Below, piece by piece: positions 1 through 7,648 of a stretch of DNA of 37,421 bases. Origin of the DNA: JAUXEH01 sp965602945 (GTDB lineage: Bacteria; Acidobacteriota; Aminicenantia; Aminicenantales; Aminicenantaceae); the NCBI GenBank assembly GCA_965602945.1, contig CBFDBC010000007.1:1-37421 (forward strand), given 5' to 3'. Below the pieces are notes generated by a model. It was not told the origin of the DNA and searched no databases. It saw only the letters and a list, made by a program, of their open reading frames with translations. The position numbers and the translations under genes were made by a program. Every line of letters begins with the position of its first letter. The stretch's first letter is position 1.

Positions 1-644
1 GCCTTGGCCGCCAGGCTCTTGCCGCCGCCCTGTACACCGAGCAGCAGCATCCCCCCTGAATGCATGATCCTTCCCAGATCAGCCATAAATCTCAGCGACT
101 CTTTTCGGGTAAAATTACCAACCGTGCTCCCGAAAAAGCAGATGAGCCGATTGCCCTCCCCGGGAATCAGATCGAGCTGTTTTTCAAAATCAGCCACCAC
201 TCCATGGACCCGCAATCCGGGAAATTTTTTGATCAGGATCTCCGTCGAATCTTCGACCGCTGCCTGGTTGACATCCACGGGTAGATAACGGACAGATCCC
301 AGATTCCCGGCCGGGATGGATTCCAGCAGAACAGAGATCTTCGAGCTGTCACCGCTCCCGAGCTCTATGATGTCGCAGTCCCTCAGTTTTCCCGCGATCT
401 GAACCGATGCGTCCTTGAGGATATTTCTTTCGGTGCGGGTCAGATAATACTCGGGCAAAAGAGTGATCTCTTCAAACAGGCTGGCTCCCACTTGGTCGTA
501 AAAATATTTACTCGAAATGTGTTTGTGATCGGACCTGAGGCCGTTGAGTATCCCCTCTATTACTGCATCCTCATTCTGTTGGAGCAAGAAATTACTTATG
601 GCAGCAGGGGCATCGGAGATGGAGGCATCTTCACGATAGTTCAT
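1..644 (-). CDS. egtD: L-histidine N-alpha-methyltransferase (EgtD/EanA family), 3' end cut by window edge
   Basis: This would trimethylate histidine with SAM to hercynine, the first step of ergothioneine synthesis, in the cytoplasm. I translated it directly from the minus strand; 214 codons are visible of a family protein of roughly 320 residues. Visible family marks are SKYFYD (45-50), LPEYYLTRTE (63-72), the SAM loop ELGSGDSSK (94-102) and FGSTVGNF (171-178), whose Asn belongs to the histidine-binding pocket in EgtD. The ATG at 644 has GGAG about 10 nt upstream and lies 19 bp after the stop of the EanB-like gene, so the two are probably co-transcribed. Oddity: after LLLGV the family normally continues DLVKD, but here residues 203-215 read GVQGGGKSLAAKA, a Walker A loop typical of AAA ATPases; the last roughly 35 bases of the window may not belong to this gene. 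The C-terminal histidine-specificity residues are outside the window. Confidence 0.88.
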   Translation of the reverse strand, partial: MNYREDASISDAPAAISNFLLQQNEDAVIEGILNGLRSDHKHISSKYFYDQVGASLFEEITLLPEYYLTRTERNILKDASVQIAGKLRDCDIIELGSGDSSKISVLLESIPAGNLGSVRYLPVDVNQAAVEDSTEILIKKFPGLRVHGVVADFEKQLDLIPGEGNRLICFFGSTVGNFTRKESLRFMADLGRIMHSGGMLLLGVQGGGKSLAAK

Positions 645-663
645 GGATCAGTCACTCCGGCCT

Positions 664-1950
664 TCAAGGAATCCCAGTCTCATAGGGATTGCTGTCGTCA
701 CGGCTCCATTCGTACCAACCGCCGTCGAATACGGCAACATGCGGCCAGCCCATCAGCCAGGCGTTATAGAAAGCCTCACTCCCCCGCCATCCCGTACCGC
801 AGTAGAACGCGTTTTGCTCGTCGGCCGTGATGCCGACCTCTGCCCACATATCTTCGATCTCGTGGTATTCGCGTGTAGTATGGTCCAGGTTGCGGTAATT
901 CTCCATGTGATAGGCGTCGCTGCCGCAGTTCCCGAACACGGCCCCGGGTATTCGCCCTTTTTTTTCTATGTAATTATAGCCGCTCACCTCGCCGATAAAC
1001 TCAGGCCAGCTGCGAACGCTCACAAGATTGTTGTTTTCGGATCTCAATATCGCTTTGGCTTCCTGAATATCCACCGCAAGTTCCGGGCAAGCGGGTATAG
1101 AGGCTCCGAAATCGGCCGCAGGGATCTTAGCCGTGTCCTCCCGGCTTATCTCGAATCCCTCATCCATCCAGGCCTGCAGCCCGCCGTTGAGCATTCGCAC
1201 ATCCTTCACACCGGCATACATCATGATAAAGGCACAGCGGAACGCGCCCAGATGCCCGGCGCTGCTCCCGGGAAACGGGTCGTTGACATCCGGGTTGGAG
1301 AACCTCCCGTACAAGACGACTGTAGTGTTCTGGGTTATGCCCAGGTTTTCCAGCGCCTCTTTGATCTCCTCCGGGGATCGGCGGTTCCACGTTTCCGGGG
1401 ATTCCAGCAGGTTGGTGTCCAGGTCGATTGCATCCGGGATGTGTCCCTCTTCGTAGGCTCCCCTGTTGCGGTAATGGGCATGGCACACGACATATCTGTC
1501 ATTGTCATATTCGGGAGCGGTACCGGTTAAGATGAGTTGATCGAGCCACCCAGCGGAAACCAGACGGCGGTGGTTGGCCAGCCTCTGCATAGGGTAATGT
1601 TCGTTTGCGGCCCACTCCTCAGCGAAGGAACGATAGGTCTTCACATCTTCATAACCGGATCGGATAAAGAGATTCGCCGCCTTCTCAGTTTCGATGTTGT
1701 CGTAGCCGTATAAAATCAGAGAATCCTCGGGGAGAATGTTTTTAGACCGTACGATCTCGATCCAGTCGATGTAGTTCGTCCATTTGAAGGGCAGGCTTTT
1801 CGCGCCTTCGATATGTCCGCCCCGCGCCTCGTTTCGAAGCCTCCAGCCGTTATAGGCATCAACCGGCCGGACATCGATCAGTTTGACGGCCGGATTTTCG
1901 GATTGAGCATACAACTCATCCGTAGACATCAAAACAGGTCGATCATACAT
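664..1950 (-). CDS. eanB: EanB-like ergothioneine synthase: triple rhodanese-domain sulfurtransferase
   Basis: A 428-residue cytoplasmic protein with three rhodanese-like domains: about 1-125 (LIDVRP, no active Cys), 130-275 (YGRFSNP, no Cys at the active position) and 290-428, which has the only intact loop, CGTGWRGS, with Cys384. EanB of Chlorobium limicola transfers sulfur from polysulfide through a Cys persulfide onto hercynine. As I recall its key residues are Cys412, Tyr411 and Tyr353. Here Tyr383 directly precedes Cys384 and Tyr325 lies 59 residues before it, which is the same spacing with a constant offset of 28. The adjacent EgtD-type methyltransferase, 19 bp downstream, supplies hercynine, which supports the assignment. 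The Shine-Dalgarno before the ATG is poor; a small ORF ends 10 bp upstream and could couple translation. An ordinary multi-domain thiosulfate sulfurtransferase is the alternative, but the Tyr-Cys context and the partner gene argue for EanB. Confidence 0.86.
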   Translation of the reverse strand: MYDRPVLMSTDELYAQSENPAVKLIDVRPVDAYNGWRLRNEARGGHIEGAKSLPFKWTNYIDWIEIVRSKNILPEDSLILYGYDNIETEKAANLFIRSGYEDVKTYRSFAEEWAANEHYPMQRLANHRRLVSAGWLDQLILTGTAPEYDNDRYVVCHAHYRNRGAYEEGHIPDAIDLDTNLLESPETWNRRSPEEIKEALENLGITQNTTVVLYGRFSNPDVNDPFPGSSAGHLGAFRCAFIMMYAGVKDVRMLNGGLQAWMDEGFEISREDTAKIPAADFGASIPACPELAVDIQEAKAILRSENNNLVSVRSWPEFIGEVSGYNYIEKKGRIPGAVFGNCGSDAYHMENYRNLDHTTREYHEIEDMWAEVGITADEQNAFYCGTGWRGSEAFYNAWLMGWPHVAVFDGGWYEWSRDDSNPYETGIP

Positions 1951-1960
1951 GATTTTTTTC

Positions 1961-2101
1961 TTACTGCCCGGTTTCGGTTTTGAATTCTTCCTCCATCTGT
2001 TTCAAGCTCATAAAACGATCATTTCGATCCGTAGTTTTCCGCACATACCCGAACAAAACAAGCGTAACCAAGAGAATAATCCCATATCGAGCTTTTATCA
2101 A
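1961..2101 (-). CDS. Small single-span membrane protein upstream of eanB (hypothetical, TTG start)
   Basis: A 46-codon ORF starting at a TTG and ending 10 bp before the eanB ATG. The peptide has a short basic N-terminus (IKARY), one hydrophobic stretch (about residues 7-19, GIILLVTLVLFGY), then a charged, probably helical tail (MSLKQMEEEF) ending ETGQ. This profile is what a real small inner-membrane protein looks like, and the short gap suits an operon with eanB and eanA. Against it: a non-ATG start, no clear ribosome-binding site, and the possibility that it is the tail of a decayed gene, since the same gap also holds a broken VOC fragment. I do not recognise a family and assign no function. 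Confidence 0.4.
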   Translation of the reverse strand: MIKARYGIILLVTLVLFGYVRKTTDRNDRFMSLKQMEEEFKTETGQ

Positions 2102-2202
2102 GGCTCTAAGGCAAGAATCTCTGGGCCTTCTGGATTTATTTATTTGAAACCGGCTGAGCTAAAATCTATGGAAAATTGGCATGATGGGAGGGAACAAGGA
2201 AG

Positions 2203-2274
2203 GAAACAGGCACCTTCTGCTGGATCGACCTGGCCACAACTGATCTGGCGGCCGCCAAAAAGTTCTATTCAGAC
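2203..2274 (+). pseudogene. Fragment of a VOC (glyoxalase/bleomycin-resistance fold) gene
   Basis: In one plus-strand frame, 24 codons read ETG, then TFCWIDLATTD, then LAAAKKFYSD. This is the characteristic N-terminus of VOC-superfamily proteins (first beta strand, then the helix that normally continues LFGW). The match breaks off right after YSD at 2274, the frame reaches a stop a few codons later, and there is an in-frame TGA just upstream with no start codon. It therefore looks like a remnant left by a rearrangement whose breakpoint lies next to the 3' end of the large propeller gene (stop at 2290). The gap 1951-2289 otherwise holds only the small ORF at 1961-2101 and no convincing terminator. 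Confidence 0.6.
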
Positions 2275-2289
2275 CGGAGAGAGAACTCT

Positions 2290-5200
2290 TTATCTGCCTG
2301 AACGGGATTCTCCCCTCAGTGCCCTTATTCGAGTCATGACCTGGTCGAGGGTTTCCAGATCTTCGGGATCCGTGAAATTGAGTGCTCGATTCATCATTCT
2401 CAAAGCCCGGTCCTTATCGCTGAGAGCCAGGTTGTCGCCGATAGCTAGAAAAACCCGGATCGCGTATTTTTTTAGCTGAGCGTCCATGTCCTGGTAATCT
2501 CTGACAACAGGATCGATATCTTTGCAGTAAGGGGCGATTTTCGGCAGTGATTCCAGCGAGCCGATCTCTGCCAAGCCCTCGAGGGCCTGTCGTTGGTACC
2601 TGACGGTCTGCGCTCTCTCGACTACGGAGTGATATTTTTCCAAGGCCTCGCCGGTTCTTTGCTGTTTCAAGTCCGTTCCCGCTTGGGAAAGCATGGATTC
2701 GGCCTGTTTTGCCGTCAAAGGCTCTGCTGCCGCGATTGATTCAGCGGGCCCAAGTTCGCCTTCTCTCTGGACTTCGATAAAATTGAGCAGCGGGGCTTTG
2801 TCGAATCCCGGTTCTTTGCTGTGGGGAGAGAGCTCTATCGCCAGGTGACCGGCCACCTGAATGCTCCTGAATTCCTTGATCACAACAGCTTTTTCAGATC
2901 CTGACGCGGCCCTGATGTCAAAATCCGCAAGCTCTTCATTTCCCTGCAGGCCTATGCTAAAAACCCTCTGTCCGCTCTTGTCTCCATCCGGAGCTTTAAA
3001 ACCGAGTCTGACCGTGTAGACACCGGGCTTTTCCCCCCAGACTTCATCTATTATGGGGATGTCGAATCGGGTCACTCCGATGGCGCCCGAGGTATAAAGC
3101 CAGGGCCTGTCCGAACCCGGGAAAGTCAGGTTTCTATGATCCCGGTTGAAGAAACCCATTCCCGGGAGGATCTTTTCATTCAAATCGAATTTCACCCCGT
3201 AATCGGGATAGTGGTTTTGGGTGTAGTTAGTGTCGGGGTTGGGATATGCAAACCAGACTCTTCCTGCGCTGTCCTTCATGTCTGAAGAGGCGCCGAGGTT
3301 GATGGCGAAATTCTTCACGGGAGTCATAGGCCCGTGGGTGATGAAGACCTTTCCCTTATCCCAGCGGCCGGGTTTGTGCTTGAGCACCACTGTCCCTCTC
3401 AGTGGGAACGAGCAGGTGCAGCCGGCACTGGCCTCCGGGAAAAGGAGAACCCCCCCGGCGGGTATCATGTTTATCCAGCATCCCGGCCGGATCCCTCCGA
3501 AGAGGGCCAGCCCGTCGTCTTTCTCAAAATCCGTGATCGCGGCGACCGAAGATCTGTAAAACAACATCGAGGCCGAAGCCGAAGTGATGGCGCAGGTATG
3601 GCCCGGGCGCAGATACTCCCAGGGAACGGTCTGTCCGCTTATGGGGTGTTCCCGAGTGAGGATGCGGCCGGTGTGGAGATCGCACATGCGCGGTTCGATA
3701 AAAACCCTGTTTCCCACGACAACGGGTCGTGTGCGGTAGTTGTTCGGGTGGGACCAAAGGACCTCCCCGGTTTCAGCGTCCAGGGCCGTCAGGCGCTTCC
3801 AGCGAAGAGCTCCCGAGTCATGACGCCACCAGTCATGGCTCCCCATGCTGGAGAAAAAGAGCAGCACACCGTTTTGATAGGCAGAGGCCAGGGTGTCGCC
3901 GCCACAGCCCGTAAAATCAAGCGTTCTTGACCATTTTATCTTTCCCGTCTCCTGATCCAGCGCAAATACCGTCCGGAAGTCCCGGAGTTCGGTCCGGACC
4001 GGGAACTCCCGGTTCTCAACATATTTACCTTCGCTGATTTGCCTTTGGGTCTCCCGGGCGGCACGGACTTTTACTGCCTGGGGCACGACGTTTTCTGCAA
4101 AGAAGATAGTTCCCAGGCCTTTGCTGATGGTGATATGAGCGATCCGGTTCCCCTGGTGCCGCCACTGCAGTTCTCCGGTTCCAGGATCCAGGGCGAAGAC
4201 AGCGTCACTGACCATCAAGCGGTCGGTCAGCGCGCCTTCTGTGAGATTGTAATTTTCCCAATCGGGAAAATCGTTCATCATACGCCACAGCACACCGGAC
4301 CTTTTAAAATCTTCGATCAATCCCTCCGATGGTTCCGGGTATCTATTTCGCAAAGCCTGGTATTGGTCCAGATACTCTATCGGGACCTCTCCCTCATCAA
4401 TCCATTTACCGTCCTGAACCAGGGCCTCCTGCAGGCTGAGAAATTTCCTCGGTAGCGCCGCGGCGCGCGAGCCGAAAAGATGGGCATCGGTCGCCGACAC
4501 GTGGGCCCAGCGAAAACTCCCGTCGTCTGTTGTATCCGGGAGTCCGATCTCGGAGAGGGTCTCTCCGGTGGCCGGATCGAGCCGGTAACAGCGGTCATAT
4601 GCGCCCACGAAAAGAGCGTCCCTGGTCACGGAAAAATTCCCTCCGTCAATATCCGCCCGGGCACGGATCGCCCCGGGGATCTCTCTTTCCCAGAGGAGAG
4701 TCCCGTTATAGGGATCGTAGGCCATGACAACTTCCTCTCCCTGGATAAACATACGCCCGTCCAGGGAGAGCGGACTCTGGCTTTTGGCATGCCGGTCCAC
4801 CATCTTCTTAGAGCCGGGCTCTCCGAACCAGAGGATCCCCAACGGACCCTGGACAAGCTCGTCGTCCGAGCAGGCGGTGTTCCCGGGATTTCCATACTCC
4901 TCGGTCCAGTCCCCGGCACCATCGAGACGTCCGCGGGTGTATGCCAGCCAGGATCCCTCGATCGTCTTCTCGACGGGGCCGCCGGAGACAACGGTCTCGA
5001 ACCAGGCTGAGATTTCTTCCGGATCCGACCTTGCGGGAGGTCCCGAAGGTTCGCCCGGCAGGCTGAAAACGGCCACCCCGCCATAGGGCTTGAGGACTCG
5101 GAAGATCTCTTCCGGGGAGACATCTGTCCTGCCGTTTGTGAGCAGTTCCTCACAGACGATAAGGTCGGCGAAGTAGTCGGGCAGTGCTTCCGGATCCCAG

Positions 5201-6945
5201 TCGGCAACCACGATCCGATGCCCGTAAAGACCGCTTCCGGACAACCTCTGTCTTACGGCCGCTGTTTTTTTATTGCCTGAGGTCAACGCGATGACGTTCA
5301 GATCCGTCATGTGCGCGAGCTCATAGGCCAGCTGACCCGATCCGCAGCTCAAAACCAGGGCCCAGCCCTTTGCGACACCGGTCCTTTCGATGATGGTTTC
5401 GGCCGCTTCCCGGAAATATGCCTCTTTGTTCCCCCTGCCGTAGGGATCGGCCGCTGACAGCGCAGCAGCCGGCTGAGGGGAGCGGCCTTCTCCCTGTCCG
5501 AAGCATAGGATCCCCCCTGTCTCCGTGCTCACGAAAAGACGCCCGCCCGCCGCTGACAGGCCTTTAACATCTCCCGGGACCTCGGATTTCCACATCTCCT
5601 CCCCTGTTTGGGCATTGAAACCGAGGACTTTGTCTTTCCCGCCCGCGAATACATGATCTCCGGTGAGGATGATGGTGTTGAGGTCACGGCCAGGGGTATC
5701 CCACCGGAACATCTCAGGCTTGAGCAGGTTTTCGACTTCTGCCAAATCAGCTATCATCCGGGTGATCTCATCTCTCTGGCGTATCAACGGTTCGGATCTC
5801 TTTCGATCGACTTGTGCCAGCCGGTTGGATATATCGCTGAGCTGGGCCCTGAGCTCCTCCCTTTTTTGGCGAATGTCTTTGACCTGGTTCTGCTGCAGGC
5901 TCAGATAAGCGTGCCGGTTCAGCGCATAGATGCCATCCAGGGTCAGCGTATACGAGGTGTCGGGCGTGACCACCAGATCGATACCAGGGAACCAGACATG
6001 CATGTCTTCTTTTCGTTCACCTGTCTTTTGATCGTAGGCCCTCTTGGCGGGCGTTCCCGAAAAATCCACGCCCGCGATGAGATGCTCCCGGTCGAGGACG
6101 GCCCAGGTCCCGCCGATCTTTCCTCCGGGTTCGAGATAATAGAGAAAGTCGCCGTTCTTTTTGTCAAAAGCGGCGGGCATGGCGCGGCTCGAGGGAACAT
6201 ACAGAATCCCATCGGACGCCACCAGATAACCCTGGGGGGAGATCCCACCAAAGGCCAACTCGTGCTCCTGATCCCCTATGGTGTCGTTCTTCCAGACGAT
6301 CGAACCGTCACGCGCATCGAGGGCACAGATGTAGATTCCCTCATAGGGGAAGACACCGGCGCCAAAATAGACGATTCCCGTGTCCACGAGAACATTTGTC
6401 CTGATGGGCCAAAATGAGATCATGCTCCCGTTTCCCAGGAGTCTTTCCGGGCCGGGGCCGGCCCGATATTTCCACAGGAGTTTACCGTGTCCGGCGTTCA
6501 GACAGTAGACATATCCGTCGTCGGAGCCTGCATAAACCCTGCCATCAGCGATAGTGGGGGCATAGCGGACAGGTCCATCGGTGAAAAAATGCCATTTCTC
6601 CTTACCCGTGGCCGCATCCAACGCACTGATCCTATGGTCCAGGGAAGATCCAAAAAAGACCAAACCGTAGGCCGCGGACGTATGGAACGCGTTGTCCATC
6701 TGCATCCTCGCCATCTCTTCTCCGGGTTCGGGCCACGCCGGCCGCGGTGATCGCGACGACTGGTATGACCACTCGAGAGTCAAAGGGATGGGGAGTGTCT
6801 CCTCCGAATATCCGCTGTGGGTCCTGTCATGCCGAAACGTCATCCAGCCGCTCCCGGTCCTGTCTCCCGGCCCGCACGCGCCTAAGAGGACCAGAATCAG
6901 ACCCAGACTGAAAAGAGAGGGCCTTCTACTTATTTTTCGAGTCAT
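2290..6945 (-). CDS. Large lipoprotein: PQQ-type beta-propeller, methyltransferase-like insert, second propeller, malectin/CBM-like domain
   Basis: A 1551-residue exported lipoprotein. The start is set by GGAGG at 6954-6958, 8 nt before the ATG at 6945; an ATG 15 bp further upstream overlaps that site and is unlikely. Signal peptide with lipobox LGAC (Cys24). Domains in order: PQQ/BamB-like repeats (about 35-340, many AxDxxTGxxxW-type strands); a charged coiled coil (345-405); more propeller; a Rossmann methyltransferase-like region (about 500-635, loop SCGSGQ at 533-538); a second propeller (about 680-1180); a carbohydrate-binding, malectin-like sandwich (about 1250-1395); and helical, HEAT-like repeats to the end. 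It is the last gene of an operon with an ABC transporter (29 bp gap from the ATPase). The methyltransferase motif is degenerate and the protein should sit outside the cytoplasm where SAM is absent, so catalysis is doubtful. Function unknown; substrate binding at the envelope is my inference. Confidence 0.85.
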   Translation of the reverse strand: MTRKISRRPSLFSLGLILVLLGACGPGDRTGSGWMTFRHDRTHSGYSEETLPIPLTLEWSYQSSRSPRPAWPEPGEEMARMQMDNAFHTSAAYGLVFFGSSLDHRISALDAATGKEKWHFFTDGPVRYAPTIADGRVYAGSDDGYVYCLNAGHGKLLWKYRAGPGPERLLGNGSMISFWPIRTNVLVDTGIVYFGAGVFPYEGIYICALDARDGSIVWKNDTIGDQEHELAFGGISPQGYLVASDGILYVPSSRAMPAAFDKKNGDFLYYLEPGGKIGGTWAVLDREHLIAGVDFSGTPAKRAYDQKTGERKEDMHVWFPGIDLVVTPDTSYTLTLDGIYALNRHAYLSLQQNQVKDIRQKREELRAQLSDISNRLAQVDRKRSEPLIRQRDEITRMIADLAEVENLLKPEMFRWDTPGRDLNTIILTGDHVFAGGKDKVLGFNAQTGEEMWKSEVPGDVKGLSAAGGRLFVSTETGGILCFGQGEGRSPQPAAALSAADPYGRGNKEAYFREAAETIIERTGVAKGWALVLSCGSGQLAYELAHMTDLNVIALTSGNKKTAAVRQRLSGSGLYGHRIVVADWDPEALPDYFADLIVCEELLTNGRTDVSPEEIFRVLKPYGGVAVFSLPGEPSGPPARSDPEEISAWFETVVSGGPVEKTIEGSWLAYTRGRLDGAGDWTEEYGNPGNTACSDDELVQGPLGILWFGEPGSKKMVDRHAKSQSPLSLDGRMFIQGEEVVMAYDPYNGTLLWEREIPGAIRARADIDGGNFSVTRDALFVGAYDRCYRLDPATGETLSEIGLPDTTDDGSFRWAHVSATDAHLFGSRAAALPRKFLSLQEALVQDGKWIDEGEVPIEYLDQYQALRNRYPEPSEGLIEDFKRSGVLWRMMNDFPDWENYNLTEGALTDRLMVSDAVFALDPGTGELQWRHQGNRIAHITISKGLGTIFFAENVVPQAVKVRAARETQRQISEGKYVENREFPVRTELRDFRTVFALDQETGKIKWSRTLDFTGCGGDTLASAYQNGVLLFFSSMGSHDWWRHDSGALRWKRLTALDAETGEVLWSHPNNYRTRPVVVGNRVFIEPRMCDLHTGRILTREHPISGQTVPWEYLRPGHTCAITSASASMLFYRSSVAAITDFEKDDGLALFGGIRPGCWINMIPAGGVLLFPEASAGCTCSFPLRGTVVLKHKPGRWDKGKVFITHGPMTPVKNFAINLGASSDMKDSAGRVWFAYPNPDTNYTQNHYPDYGVKFDLNEKILPGMGFFNRDHRNLTFPGSDRPWLYTSGAIGVTRFDIPIIDEVWGEKPGVYTVRLGFKAPDGDKSGQRVFSIGLQGNEELADFDIRAASGSEKAVVIKEFRSIQVAGHLAIELSPHSKEPGFDKAPLLNFIEVQREGELGPAESIAAAEPLTAKQAESMLSQAGTDLKQQRTGEALEKYHSVVERAQTVRYQRQALEGLAEIGSLESLPKIAPYCKDIDPVVRDYQDMDAQLKKYAIRVFLAIGDNLALSDKDRALRMMNRALNFTDPEDLETLDQVMTRIRALRGESRSGR

Positions 6946-6974
6946 TCCGTTTGCCTCCATTTTATAAATATGAG

Positions 6975-7646
6975 CTATTCACGTTTTAGACTGAGCCGGC
7001 CCTTTTCCAGGCGGATGATCCTTTCAGCGTAGGGATCGCAGTCCCGGCCGTGGGTGACAACGATGACGGTGCAGCCCTCGCGATGGACTTCCGCCAGACA
7101 CCCGGCGATTTTGGCTGCGTTCTCAGGATCCAGGTTTCCCGTGGGTTCATCGGCCAGCAGGATTTCCGGTTTCTTGAGCATAGCCCTGGCGATCGCAGTA
7201 CGCTGCTTCTCCCCTGCACTGAGTTCCGCGGGGAAATGGGCAGAGCGGTCGCCGAGGCTCATCTGTTCCAGCAGGGACCGGGCCCTGGATCTTGACACTT
7301 TATTCCCGCCGCCTGCATTGCCCGCGGGCAGCAGTACGTTTTCGATCACATTCAGATAGGGGATGAGATGAAACAGCTGAAACACAAAGCCGATCTTCTC
7401 AGCCCTGAATGCCAGTCGGATCTTTTTATCTATGCCGTATGGATCCATTCCTGCCACGGCTAAACGCCCGCTCGTGGGCCGGAGCATTCCACCGATAGTC
7501 AGAAGAAGCGTGGTTTTACCGCTCCCGCTGGGTCCTCGAATGACCGTGAATTGGTTACGTTCGACCAACAGATCGATTTCGTCCAGGGCTTTGATGATTC
7601 CCGTGGGCCTGCTGTAATGCCTGCTCACTTTTTCTAGAACGATCAT
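6975..7646 (-). CDS. ABC transporter ATP-binding protein (LolD/MacB-type)
   Basis: A 223-residue nucleotide-binding subunit, the usual size for the LolD/FtsE/MacB group. Walker A GPSGSGKTT (38-46), Q-loop Gln90, signature LSAGE (142-146), Walker B ILLADEP (162-168) and switch His199 are all present, so it should hydrolyse ATP. It starts 2 bp after the stop of the FtsX permease gene and is followed after 29 bp by the giant propeller lipoprotein, so the three are almost certainly one transcript. ATPases of this group energise FtsX-type permeases that extract or move lipids, lipoproteins or peptides at the outer face of the membrane rather than import nutrients. What this one moves is not visible from sequence. 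Confidence 0.95.
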   Translation of the reverse strand: MIVLEKVSRHYSRPTGIIKALDEIDLLVERNQFTVIRGPSGSGKTTLLLTIGGMLRPTSGRLAVAGMDPYGIDKKIRLAFRAEKIGFVFQLFHLIPYLNVIENVLLPAGNAGGGNKVSRSRARSLLEQMSLGDRSAHFPAELSAGEKQRTAIARAMLKKPEILLADEPTGNLDPENAAKIAGCLAEVHREGCTVIVVTHGRDCDPYAERIIRLEKGRLSLKRE

Positions 7647-7648
7647 GT

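Noticed and set aside
643..1530. Long plus-strand open frame (295 codons) antisense to eanB
   Set aside because: Its translation has no family pattern, no signal or motif, and the minus strand carries a clear rhodanese protein; it is a shadow of GC-rich coding DNA.
2246..2257. Perfect palindrome TGGCGGCCGCCA considered as operator or terminator stem
   Set aside because: It falls within the codons of the VOC fragment (LAAA) and has no T-run on either side in the right orientation.
1949..2479. Plus-strand open frame across the eanB-propeller gap
   Set aside because: No recognisable protein; the gap instead contains a minus-strand small ORF and, in another plus frame, the VOC fragment. It also runs into the coding end of the propeller gene.
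5608..6417. 269-codon plus-strand open frame inside the propeller lipoprotein gene
   Set aside because: Shadow frame; no ribosome-binding site or family pattern.
6946..6960. Upstream ATG adding five residues to the propeller lipoprotein
   Set aside because: The codons overlap the GGAGG that serves ATG 6945, and the signal peptide is better with the later start.
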